NCBI GenBank assembly: GCA_038848185.1
Contig: JAWCNV010000014.1
Span: 1 to 49,490 of the forward strand
Length of the DNA stretch: 49,490 nucleotides
Origin: JAAOZP01 sp038848185
GTDB lineage: Archaea > Thermoproteota > EX4484-205 > JAAOZP01
Direction: 5' to 3'
The notes under the pieces are model-generated. The model had not been told where the DNA came from, ran no database searches, and saw nothing but the letters and a program-made list of their open reading frames with translations. Shown here in pieces: positions 9,005 to 16,595 of this stretch. The first letter of the stretch is position 1. Every line of letters starts with the position of its first letter. Position numbers and translations under genes: made by a program.

Positions 9005-9999
9005 AACTCAAGCATCAGCTCCCCTTCCACAGGGGTGCCGAAGTGTCTCCCAGTCTTCCTCGGGGCGTAGGCAATAATCTTGTCCCCAGGCTTAAGCTCC
9101 CTCACGCTCTTCGAGCCCTCCGGCGTGACAACTCTTATCGTCTCAGCATCCTGGAGGAAAACCTTCCCCCTTACATTGTTTAAACGGGCCTCAACTATCT
9201 TCAGAGGCCTCTTCTCAACCTTCATCCGGCAAACCGTGATCGGCCTCGCCTCGCCAGACCTTGAGACAGCTAGAACACTGTCTCCTGAACGTAAGTCGCT
9301 CAAGTATGGTGTTAAGCCTCCTGCACCAAGAACATACTGGGATATTGCTCCAGCGTTAACCCTGAACGGCCGGGGCTTTGTGAAGCCTGACTCAGCAACC
9401 TCAGCTTCAACCAGCGTGAGCAGAGATGAGAATGATCCTATGAGCATACCTTCCCCCGGCCCCATGGTGTCGCAAGCATCTACGCAGGCCCTTAGCCCAA
9501 CACCAGCCTCAGAAACCTTCTCCACATCAGCCTCGCCAAGCCTCAGCACTGCTTCAATAGGCTTCAAAGCTTCAGCAGCCTTACATGCTTCCCCAAGAGG
9601 CATGTTCAGAGCGACAGCGTCAACACCCAGTTCAAGAGCCTTAAGCGCGAGCCTAGCCTCCTCGACGGTTGAGGCTTCTGCCACAATCATCGCCCTCCCC
9701 CGCAGCTTGGCTACAAGGTTCTCCCAAGGTATCACCTTCCAGTCGGCGGTTCTAACCAGTATCCTTCTGACACCTGTCTCAGCTGCGCGCAGAGCCTTAT
9801 CCTCGTCAGCCACACTCCTTATCTCGAGTTCAAGCACTGTTGAATCAAGATCTCCGCTGCCCAAGGAGCCCAGGGACTCCCATTGGACAAGTCTGAGGCT
9901 CTCCCCCCGACCCTCCACAATCCTCCTCGTCCTTGAAACAACCCTGTCCACTCCAAGAGCCTCATCCAGCCTATCTGCGAAGACCCAGACCTCTTTCAA
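9001..9999 (-). CDS. aroB': 3-dehydroquinate synthase II (archaeal type)
   Basis: 332 residues of the archaeal AroB' family, which oxidatively deaminates and cyclises 2-amino-3,7-dideoxy-D-threo-hept-6-ulosonate to 3-dehydroquinate with NAD. Recognisable blocks are the middle GEGMLIGSFSSLLTLVEAE, the RPFRVNAGAISQYVL segment and the C-terminal GRHFGTPVEGELML. It is not homologous to bacterial AroB. Start and stop each overlap the neighbours by 4 nt. Confidence 0.93.
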   Translation of the reverse strand: MKEVWVFADRLDEALGVDRVVSRTRRIVEGRGESLRLVQWESLGSLGSGDLDSTVLELEIRSVADEDKALRAAETGVRRILVRTADWKVIPWENLVAKLRGRAMIVAEASTVEEARLALKALELGVDAVALNMPLGEACKAAEALKPIEAVLRLGEADVEKVSEAGVGLRACVDACDTMGPGEGMLIGSFSSLLTLVEAEVAESGFTKPRPFRVNAGAISQYVLGAGGLTPYLSDLRSGDSVLAVSRSGEARPITVCRMKVEKRPLKIVEARLNNVRGKVFLQDAETIRVVTPEGSKSVRELKPGDKIIAYAPRKTGRHFGTPVEGELMLEF

Positions 10000-10799
10000 G
10001 ACCCAGATACCTCTGCAGCATAGTCAACTGAGGCCCTGTCGTGCACTATTGCTTTCAACGCTTCAGCCATCCTTCTCGGATCACTATGCTGGAAAACGTT
10101 TCTGCCTATGGAGACGCCTGCAGCACCGGCTGAAACAGCGTCGTGAACCATTTTGAGAAAGTCTTTTGGAGAGGAGGTTTTAGGCCCGCCGGCTATCACC
10201 ACTGGCACACGTGTTGAGCTCACGATAACCCTGAATGATTCTACTGAACCAGTGTAGTTGGTTTTAACAACGTCTGCACCCAGCTCAACCCCTATTCTCG
10301 CAACGTGCGCAACCTCCTTGGGCGAATGCTCCTCCACTATCTTCGCCCCCCTTGGATACATCATTGCCAGCAGCGGTAGGCCAAGCATGCTGCAGACCCT
10401 GGATGACTCAGCCAGGAAAGCCAGCTGCTCGTAATCTGTTTCGGAACCAACGTTAACATGCAGGGAGAAGCCGTCTGCACCCAGTGAAACAGCTTCAAAA
10501 GGTGTTGCGCAACGCGTCTTCCTAAGCCTGTCTGAGCTGAGCTCTGTCCCAACTGAGCCGTGCACTATCAGCCCCATCCCAGCGAAGTCAAGCCGTTTAG
10601 CCCAGCCCTTGTGCACCACGACAGCGTCAACACCCCCCTTGGCCAGCTCCCCCATCAGCCTACTCATGTCCTCTAAGCCTTTCACAGGCCCTATTGAAAC
10701 ACCGTGATCCATCGGAACCATGACTGTCCTACCGTCTTCCCTGAAGATTCTTCTGAGCCTCCGTCTCTTACCTGGGTCAGAGCAGTCCAGCATGCTCAT
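9996..10799 (-). CDS. aroA': 2-amino-3,7-dideoxy-D-threo-hept-6-ulosonate (ADH) synthase
   Basis: 267 residues, a class I aldolase of the archaeal AroA'/FBA family. It condenses aspartate semialdehyde with a deoxy-ketohexose phosphate. Visible features are MDHGVSIGPVKGLEDM at the substrate end, the Schiff-base lysine region GADVVKTNYTGS, and the phosphate-binding VVIAGGPKTS and GVSIGRNVFQ loops. Its position directly between asd and aroB' supports ADH synthase rather than a gluconeogenic aldolase. Confidence 0.92.
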   Translation of the reverse strand: MSMLDCSDPGKRRRLRRIFREDGRTVMVPMDHGVSIGPVKGLEDMSRLMGELAKGGVDAVVVHKGWAKRLDFAGMGLIVHGSVGTELSSDRLRKTRCATPFEAVSLGADGFSLHVNVGSETDYEQLAFLAESSRVCSMLGLPLLAMMYPRGAKIVEEHSPKEVAHVARIGVELGADVVKTNYTGSVESFRVIVSSTRVPVVIAGGPKTSSPKDFLKMVHDAVSAGAAGVSIGRNVFQHSDPRRMAEALKAIVHDRASVDYAAEVSGS

Positions 10800-11836
10800 A
10801 AGTGCTTCAACTCCCTGAGCAGCTCCGCGACAAGTATTGAGCCTCCTGCAGCACCTCTCACAGTATTGTGCGACAGGGCGACGAATTTAACTGTTAACAC
10901 CCCGCACCTTCTAACTCTTCCGACGACGACACCCATTCCCCCCTTGTAATCCCTGTCCAGCCTAGTCTGAGGCCTATCCTCCTCCTCCCTAACCTGTATG
11001 ACAGGGTCAGGTGCTGAAGGCAACCCCATCTTCTGCGGTAAAGGTTTGAAGCTTCTCAAAGCCTTCTTAACCTCCTCAGCATCAGCATTCTTCTCGAGCT
11101 CCGCGAAAACGTGGAGCATGTGCCCATCCACAGTCGGAACCCTGTTCACACTTGCTGAAACCGGGATGTCGAGAGGCTTACCTGGTTCACCAAGTATCTT
11201 AGATGTCTCTGTCTGAAGCTTCTCCTCCTCACCCTTTATGAAGGGTATAACATTGTCAACTATGTCCAGTGACTGAACGCCAGGATAGCCTGCTCCGCTC
11301 AACGCCTGCAGCGAAACAACCATAATCCTCCTTAGGCCGAAGGAGTCGAGGAGAGGCTTCAGAGGTATTACTAGAGGCATCGTCGTGCAGTTGGACTTGG
11401 TGACTAGGAAGCCTTTCCAGCGCTTCTCCTCACGCTGCTTCTCGATGAGGCTCAGGTGGTGAGGATTGACCTCAGGTATTATCATTGGGACTAGGGGATC
11501 CATTCTGAAGGCGCTGGTTGTCGAGACTACTTTGAAGCCCTGTTCAGCGAGCTTCGGCTCTATGCCTGTGGCAACCTCGCTCGGGAGGCTTGAGAACACT
11601 AGCTCAACATCGTTCAGGGCCTCAGGCCTCGTCTCCTGCACCGTCATGTCTGAAACCTGTTCAGGAGGGCCTCCCCCCAGCAGCCAGTGGGCAGCCTCCC
11701 TGTACTTCTTGCCCATAGACCTTTCCGAGGCTGTTAGAACCTTGATCTCGAAGAAAGGATGGTTTGAAAGGAGTTTCACAAACCTTTGCCCAACTAGGCC
11801 GGTTGCCCCTAGGACTGCTACGCTAATCCTCCTCAA
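10796..11836 (-). CDS. asd: Aspartate-semialdehyde dehydrogenase
   Basis: About 346 residues from a TTG at 11836. It reduces aspartyl phosphate to aspartate semialdehyde. The nucleotide-binding VAVLGATGLVGQRFV lies at the N-terminus and the catalytic cysteine in KSNCTTMPL. The archaeal/fungal-type C-terminal half is present. An ATG at 11878 would add 14 residues before the conserved start, so I prefer the TTG, which overlaps lysC by 14 nt. In this operon its product feeds ADH synthase; the thr operon elsewhere in the window can draw on the same pool. Confidence 0.94.
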   Translation of the reverse strand: MRRISVAVLGATGLVGQRFVKLLSNHPFFEIKVLTASERSMGKKYREAAHWLLGGGPPEQVSDMTVQETRPEALNDVELVFSSLPSEVATGIEPKLAEQGFKVVSTTSAFRMDPLVPMIIPEVNPHHLSLIEKQREEKRWKGFLVTKSNCTTMPLVIPLKPLLDSFGLRRIMVVSLQALSGAGYPGVQSLDIVDNVIPFIKGEEEKLQTETSKILGEPGKPLDIPVSASVNRVPTVDGHMLHVFAELEKNADAEEVKKALRSFKPLPQKMGLPSAPDPVIQVREEEDRPQTRLDRDYKGGMGVVVGRVRRCGVLTVKFVALSHNTVRGAAGGSILVAELLRELKHL

Positions 11837-13043
11837 CCCTGAAAACCTCTTCAAGCAGCCTGAAGGCTTTTTCAACATGCTCCTCAGGCATTACCACTAT
11901 GAAGTACGAGCCGAGTGTCAGGATGCCATGTATGTTAATCCCCTCCTTAGCCATGGGTGCGGAAATCCTGTAGAGTACTCCAGGGGTCTCGTGAAGATCT
12001 GTTCCGCGTATAACTATTCCCCGCAGACCCTGTCTCACAGCCAGCCCTACAGCATCCTCCTCCTGCAGGAAGCTGTCATGCATCTTCTGAACAGTCTCCT
12101 CATCAAGGTTACCAGAGAAGTATGCAAGCATCTCCCTGTTGTTTGAAACTATGCCGAGGAGGCTGAGCCCATCCTCCTTAAGATTCTTCAAAACATCCAT
12201 CGTCCGGGAGACTGCTTTAATACTTCTCCCAACGAACATTACTGCCGAAACATTCTCTTTAATAATCTCCATGCTTAAAGGCGGGGCTGAAGCCATTATG
12301 AGAGTGCCTCCGCCGCTGAGACTCTTAGAATCGTAGCTTATCACCCTAACCTTGAACGAGGGCGGAATATACTTCAGCGAAGACTTATGGATGAACTTGA
12401 CGCCGACGTCGGCGAGGGCTGCAAGCTCCTCTGTTGTAAGCTCCTCAAGCCTCCTCGCGGATTTAACTAGGCGCGGGTCAGCAGTCATTATTCCTGAGAC
12501 GCTTGTAACCAGAATAGTGTCTCTAGGGCTTAGCGCAGAGGAAAGTATGAAGGCTGTTGAATCGCTTCCCCCTCTTCCAAGCGTAGTAACATGGTTTTCA
12601 GCATCCTTCCCGACGAACCCTGGGAAAACAACAGCGTCAAACTCCTTCAACAGTTCCCCCACAACTCGCCTTATCCTTGCGCAAGATTCCTGAACCATTA
12701 TCCTAGCGTTCCCATGGTTTCCGTCAGTTATGATCGGCCAATCCTCCTGGGAAGGATCTAGGAAAATAGCTTTAACATCCTTGGAGAGAAGAGTAGTGGA
12801 GAATACTCTTGCACTAGTCCTCTCACCCATTGAGAGAACCTCATCCATGAATCGGGGGTCGCCAGCATCCTTGAAGAGCTGGAGAAGAGTATCAGTCGTG
12901 GAACCCATTGCGGAAACAACGACCACAACCTTATTCTTGTTCCTTACTTCTTGAGCCACCAGTTCAGCAGCATGCTCAACCCTCTCCCTGGTGGATAGGG
13001 AAGCACCGCCAAACTTGACGACGAGAACACCGTTGGAACCCAT
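11823..13043 (-). CDS. lysC: Aspartate kinase (catalytic)
   Basis: About 406 residues. It phosphorylates aspartate. All catalytic blocks are intact: VVKFGGASLS at the N-terminus, TTLGRGGSDSTA in the middle and SGIMTADPR after it. The C-terminal third carries ACT-like regulatory sequence (GVLYRISAPMAKEGINIHGI). A strong Shine-Dalgarno, GGGAGG, ends 9 nt before the ATG at 13043 but only 3 nt before an in-frame ATG at 13049, so I favour 13043. It is the first enzyme gene of the operon and follows a short Phe/Tyr-rich leader ORF. Confidence 0.94.
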   Translation of the reverse strand: MGSNGVLVVKFGGASLSTRERVEHAAELVAQEVRNKNKVVVVVSAMGSTTDTLLQLFKDAGDPRFMDEVLSMGERTSARVFSTTLLSKDVKAIFLDPSQEDWPIITDGNHGNARIMVQESCARIRRVVGELLKEFDAVVFPGFVGKDAENHVTTLGRGGSDSTAFILSSALSPRDTILVTSVSGIMTADPRLVKSARRLEELTTEELAALADVGVKFIHKSSLKYIPPSFKVRVISYDSKSLSGGGTLIMASAPPLSMEIIKENVSAVMFVGRSIKAVSRTMDVLKNLKEDGLSLLGIVSNNREMLAYFSGNLDEETVQKMHDSFLQEEDAVGLAVRQGLRGIVIRGTDLHETPGVLYRISAPMAKEGINIHGILTLGSYFIVVMPEEHVEKAFRLLEEVFRVEED

Positions 13044-13052
13044 TGCCATAAA

Positions 13053-13058
13053 CCTCCC
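13053..13058 (-). promoter_or_regulatory. Shine-Dalgarno of lysC
   Basis: GGGAGG on the minus strand. Many first genes in this window appear leaderless, so a strong site here fits a gene that is not first on its transcript, as expected if the leader ORF precedes it. The leader contains a TCCC (13123-13126) that could pair with part of this site. Confidence 0.6.
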
Positions 13059-13066
13059 AAATATTT

Positions 13067-13156
13067 TTAATAGTAAAACTGGAAGAAGAACATCCCTTCT
13101 GAAGCCTCTGAAACGGCTCCAGGGGATTTCCCGCTGTGCTTCGAATTGTTAAGCAT
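13067..13156 (-). CDS. Candidate Phe/Tyr leader peptide (attenuator) of the aro operon
   Basis: A 29-codon ORF starting at the ATG at 13156 and ending with TAA nine nt before the lysC Shine-Dalgarno. Its last seven residues are Phe-Phe-Phe-Gln-Phe-Tyr-Tyr. A TATA box (13179-13188) is centred about 28 nt upstream, so the transcript should begin at or next to this ATG. The mRNA can form GGAGCC/GGCTTC (13115-13120 with 13101-13106), or alternatively CTGGA/TCCAG (13118-13122 with 13079-13083); the latter overlaps the third Phe codon. This resembles bacterial pheA/pheST leader peptides. Function is inferred only from position, composition and the Phe-making operon that follows. Confidence 0.6.
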   Translation of the reverse strand: MLNNSKHSGKSPGAVSEASEGMFFFQFYY

Positions 13157-13162
13157 AGAGTC

Positions 13163-13175
13163 CCCATTTAATGGG
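13163..13175. promoter_or_regulatory. Palindrome between TATA box and leader start
   Basis: CCCAT-TTA-ATGGG is a perfect 5-bp inverted repeat. It lies between the box A and the predicted transcription start of the aro operon, where binding of a repressor would block polymerase loading. A regulator is not identified. Confidence 0.4.
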
Positions 13176-13178
13176 AGT

Positions 13179-13188
13179 GTTTAAAAAG
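13179..13188 (-). promoter_or_regulatory. TATA box of the lysC-pheA operon
   Basis: Minus-strand CTTTTTAAAC, centred about 28 nt upstream of the leader-peptide ATG. The AT-rich run nearer lysC (about 13060-13073) overlaps the leader stop and is less likely to be the promoter. Confidence 0.6.
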
Positions 13189-13231
13189 TTTACTAAAGGG
13201 TTAACCGTGTAATTACTGCCGTTTATAACAG

Positions 13232-14806
13232 CTACGTGCCTGAAAACCTCAGGAGGAAATACTTGTATCCGGTTACAAGAGCCTCCTCGGCAGCCTTCAA
13301 AATATTGGTTGAAACACCTATCGTCGTCCACCTAGTATTGTCAGACTCGAATTCCGCTATAATCCTAACTGAGGCAGCGGTTCCAGACGGGGCGTCAAGC
13401 TCCCTTACCCTGAACCCTATGAGAGAAACGTATGCGATCCTAGGGTAGCTTGGGCTGAGAGCCTTCTTCAAAGCGTTGTCGAACGCGTTCACAGGCCCGT
13501 TTCCCTCGCCTGATGCAGCTACACTGGTCTCCCCCACCCTTGCTTTAACCACGCATTCAACAATCTGCTTGTCGCCCAGCCAAGTGACTAGTGACGTCCA
13601 GTGTTCAAGCTCGAAGAGCTGCGGCGGACCGTAGAAAGCCTCGTAGAGGATTAGGAAAAGGTTTCCGTCAACCCCTTCGAAAAGATAGCCTTTTGCTTCA
13701 AGCTCCTTAACCTTTTTCAAAGCCTCTACAAGCCGGGGATCCTTCCTGTCGACTTCAAAACCCATTTCCTGAGCCTTAGCAGCAAGGTTTGCAGTCCCAG
13801 CCTGAGACGAAACCACTATGGCCCTGGTGTTTCCGAATACAGCTGGCTCAGTGAACTCGTATGCCTCCCTGTTTTTAAGAACCGCGTGGCCGTGTACACC
13901 ACCCTTATGGGAGAAAGCATACTTGCCTACGAAGGGTTGCCTCGGATTCTCCTCTAGGGAGGCTATGACTCGCAAGTATTGTGAAACTGTTGAGAGCATT
14001 CTGAGGTTGACATCCATCTTGCAGCCCATTCTTGAGGCCAGTACGCCTATCACCTGTATTATGTCAGCGTTGCCGCATCTTTCTCCAATCCCGTTTACGG
14101 TTCCCTGAACCATCACCGCCCCCGCTTTAACTGCTGCAACACTGTTCGCTACAGCCATACCCGTGTCGTTGTGAGCATGGATGCCGAGAGGGGTTTCGAA
14201 ACTGTTTTTAATCTTCCCAGTGATCTCGTAGACCTCTAGGGGGTCGGAGGCTCCCCGCGTATCAGCTAGAACTAGGAACGATGCTCCAGCCTTCTCAGCA
14301 GCCTTCAAAACCTCTGTGGCGTAGTCAGGGTTATCCTTATAGCCGTCGAAGAAATGTTCAGCGTCGAATACAACTTCTTTCCCACGACTCTTTAAATATT
14401 TAACAGTGTCGTAAACCATGTTAAGGTTCTCTTCAAGCGTGGTGTTCAAAACCTCCTTCACGTGGAGAACCCAGCTTTTCCCGAAGACGGTTGCAACAGG
14501 TATGTTTGGAGGAGCAAGATATTTCAAACCCTGATCCTCCTCAGCCTTAACCCCTGGTCTACGCGTCATGCCGAATGTTGAAACCTTCGCCTTTAACCCG
14601 TACCTAGTAATCTTCTCGAAGAAGGAGAGGTCCACCGGGTTCGTCTCGTTAGGCCATCCTCCCTCAATATAGTTTACGCCAAGCTCGTCAAGCTTGAGGG
14701 CAATCTTAATCTTGTCCTCGAGAGAGAAGTTTACTCCGACAGTCTGATTACCGTCCCTGAGAGTAGTGTCGAAAACAAGTATCTTTTTATCCTCTAGACT
14801 ACCCAT
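13232..14806 (-). CDS. cimA: (R)-citramalate synthase
   Basis: 524 residues of the alpha-isopropylmalate/citramalate synthase family. It condenses pyruvate with acetyl-CoA in the threonine-independent route to isoleucine. The start FDTTLRDGNQTVGVNFS and the metal-binding LGIHAHNDTGMAVANS are clear, followed by KGGVHGHAV. The long C-terminal region (about residues 395-524) matches the CimA-type regulatory domain. The length and FSLEDKIKIALKLDELGVNYIEGG style fit CimA better than LeuA or homocitrate synthase. It overlaps rpl15e by 8 nt, as last gene of serA-rpl15e-cimA. Confidence 0.88.
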   Translation of the reverse strand: MGSLEDKKILVFDTTLRDGNQTVGVNFSLEDKIKIALKLDELGVNYIEGGWPNETNPVDLSFFEKITRYGLKAKVSTFGMTRRPGVKAEEDQGLKYLAPPNIPVATVFGKSWVLHVKEVLNTTLEENLNMVYDTVKYLKSRGKEVVFDAEHFFDGYKDNPDYATEVLKAAEKAGASFLVLADTRGASDPLEVYEITGKIKNSFETPLGIHAHNDTGMAVANSVAAVKAGAVMVQGTVNGIGERCGNADIIQVIGVLASRMGCKMDVNLRMLSTVSQYLRVIASLEENPRQPFVGKYAFSHKGGVHGHAVLKNREAYEFTEPAVFGNTRAIVVSSQAGTANLAAKAQEMGFEVDRKDPRLVEALKKVKELEAKGYLFEGVDGNLFLILYEAFYGPPQLFELEHWTSLVTWLGDKQIVECVVKARVGETSVAASGEGNGPVNAFDNALKKALSPSYPRIAYVSLIGFRVRELDAPSGTAASVRIIAEFESDNTRWTTIGVSTNILKAAEEALVTGYKYFLLRFSGT

Positions 14807-15254
14807 GCTTAAGCCACCTGAACCTCGGGTCGCTTAAGACAGCAGGGTGATTAGGATCAACCATGACAACCTCAAACCACTTGTATACCCCGTCCTCACC
14901 AACCCAGTACGAGCCCAGCACCCGCATGTTCGGATACTCGCGGGCAGCCCTCTCCTCAGCCATCTTCCGCCTGCTCTTACCTGGTTTGAAGAGCACGACA
15001 CCCATGTGTCTAGGTCTCCTGCCTGCCCTTGGCCTAGGCTTCCTCCTACCCCCCTTCCTAACCCTTGATCTGACAACTATGAATCCTGGCTTAGCCCTGT
15101 ACCCTAGTCTCCTGGCAGAATCCGCGTCAGTAGGCTTCTCAACCCTAGTTACAGAAGGCTGGTGCCTCCACTCTACGAGCCTCCTTCTACGCGTTTCCCT
15201 AACAGCCTCTAGGAGAAGCCTTTTAGAATCCTTTGAAAGCCTAGTTCTCTTCAT
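14799..15254 (-). CDS. rpl15e: Ribosomal protein L15e (short form)
   Basis: 151 residues. The L15e core is unmistakable: LVEWRHQPSVTRVEKPTDADSARRLGYRAK, VRKGGRRKPRPRAGRRP, and NMRVLGSYWVGEDGVYKWFEVVMVDPNHPAV. It is shorter than usual archaeal L15e. It lacks the N-terminal aromatic segment (AYSYIRDAW-type) and ends soon after the DPNHPAV block, without the conserved RGLTSAGKKSRGL-type C-terminal tail. No remnant of the tail is visible downstream, where cimA starts immediately. It is coupled to serA (4-nt overlap) and cimA (8-nt overlap). Confidence 0.9.
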   Translation of the reverse strand: MKRTRLSKDSKRLLLEAVRETRRRRLVEWRHQPSVTRVEKPTDADSARRLGYRAKPGFIVVRSRVRKGGRRKPRPRAGRRPRHMGVVLFKPGKSRRKMAEERAAREYPNMRVLGSYWVGEDGVYKWFEVVMVDPNHPAVLSDPRFRWLKHG

Positions 15255-16213
15255 CTCTCAACACTCTTAACCCTGTTAACCCTGGAGAGCAACTTAATAA
15301 TTCTTCGGGAGAGTATTTTAGCGGTTTCCCTCTGCGCCTCAACTGTCTGAGCCCCTATGTGTGGAGTGAAAATAACATTAAGCCCCTCTGGAACCTTGGG
15401 CAGCCTAGGCGGCTCACTGCTGTAGACGTCTAATGCAGCACCCTTCAGCCTACCCTTCTCCAAGGCTTCTATCAGAGCAGCCTCATCCACAACTTCTCCT
15501 CTAGAAGTATTAACGAAGTATGCGCCGGGCTTAATCATGGAGAATTCTCTTGACCCAAACATTTTCCTAGTGCCCTCGTTAAGAGAAACATGGATTGTGA
15601 AGATGTCGCATGTTTTAAGAGCATCCTCGAGGGTGGAGTAGCAGCATCCCCTTGAAGTAACAGTTGAAGGGTCGACGAAGGGGTCGACCACCGTAACCTC
15701 GCACCCAAAACTCTTCAGTAACCTTGAAACCCTTCTTCCAACTCTGCCCCAGCCTATTACGGCAACCCTTTTTCCGAACAGCATCTCACCCTCATGCGAG
15801 CTCTTAATCCAGACGCCGCATTTCGTGCATGCGTCGCAGAAGACGATTCTACGCATGAGGCAAAGCATTAGTCCAACGGTAAGCTCAGCCGTGGATTTTG
15901 CAACGTAGCTGGGGCAGTTAACAACCTTTATTCCAAGCCGCTCAGCCTCACTCACATCAATATTATCCAGCCCGGAGCCGGCTCTGCCTACTATTAGCAG
16001 CCTACTACCCCTCCTTAAAACCTCACTGTCGACTAGAGTCCTGCTTCTCACGAGAAGAACCTCGTAATCCTCAACTATTCTGAGGAGGTCTTCCCGGCTT
16101 ATGCCAGCTAAATCATCCACCCTAAGACCTGCTTCCCTAAGTATGCGTAAGCCATCTTCATGAAGCTGGTCAGCCACCAGCACCTTCATTCCGTTCCACA
16201 TAGCCGAATCCAT
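15251..16213 (-). CDS. serA: D-3-phosphoglycerate dehydrogenase
   Basis: 320 residues, the short form without an ACT domain. It starts serine synthesis from 3-phosphoglycerate. Visible are GRAGSGLDNIDV, the dinucleotide-binding VIGWGRVGRRV, and the catalytic Arg (VNTSRGEVVDEAAL), Glu (DVYSSEPP) and His (FTPHIGAQT) regions. Another D-2-hydroxyacid dehydrogenase activity cannot be excluded. A TATA box (16240-16250) predicts a short leader before the ATG at 16213. Confidence 0.87.
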   Translation of the reverse strand: MDSAMWNGMKVLVADQLHEDGLRILREAGLRVDDLAGISREDLLRIVEDYEVLLVRSRTLVDSEVLRRGSRLLIVGRAGSGLDNIDVSEAERLGIKVVNCPSYVAKSTAELTVGLMLCLMRRIVFCDACTKCGVWIKSSHEGEMLFGKRVAVIGWGRVGRRVSRLLKSFGCEVTVVDPFVDPSTVTSRGCCYSTLEDALKTCDIFTIHVSLNEGTRKMFGSREFSMIKPGAYFVNTSRGEVVDEAALIEALEKGRLKGAALDVYSSEPPRLPKVPEGLNVIFTPHIGAQTVEAQRETAKILSRRIIKLLSRVNRVKSVER

Positions 16214-16595
16214 GGCGCGGATATCTGCTCAAACACACCAGTATATAAGCTATTCATATGACTATATTACCCTAATTCTTTCCAGATTAATAATAGGAGA
16301 GCCAAAGCGACTGGTTACAACATTTTCCATGGCTGCTGTCAGAACTGAAAAATCCCAGCTTGCCAAGATACTAACTGAAGCAAGAATAGAGTATAACTAT
16401 GTTCTTTAAGGGAATTAGGAAAGGCTAAATTGGAACCTATGTAAACTGATGTTTCCGCTTCTTTCACTTTCTTCGACTAGTATGCTCTTTCGGCTTGGTT
16501 CGGAAGTAGAGGCCTCAGCTCTTCCAACTTTTGTGACTATTTCAACCTTTATTTACTAGTTCTTCAGCCTTATTGAGCAAAGGGGTCTACATAAT
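16214..16595. other. Intergenic, left edge of accessory island
   Basis: Besides the serA promoter and a possible plus-strand TATA element near 16547-16556 for the following gene, I see nothing defined. A 65-codon plus-strand frame starting at 16212 overlaps the serA start, has no recognisable motif and is probably not a gene. Confidence 0.45.
16240..16250 (-). promoter_or_regulatory. TATA box of serA-rpl15e-cimA
   Basis: Minus-strand GCTTATATACT, centred about 32 nt before the serA ATG. On the plus strand it overlaps the ATAAGCTATTCA motif (16245-16256) that recurs at 23610-23621 and, with one change, at 17581-17592. Confidence 0.55.

Noticed and set aside
9080..10156. Long plus-strand open frame (358 codons) opposite aroB'
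   Set aside because: It is antisense to a well-supported enzyme, has no family motif and only reflects codon bias on the other strand.
13060..13073. A second TATA-like run directly before lysC
   Set aside because: It overlaps the stop of the leader ORF, and the strong Shine-Dalgarno of lysC suggests a longer transcript; a secondary promoter cannot be excluded.
16212..16409. 65-codon plus-strand ORF between serA and the metallo-hydrolase
   Set aside because: Starts inside serA's first codons, lacks a Shine-Dalgarno and protein-like features.
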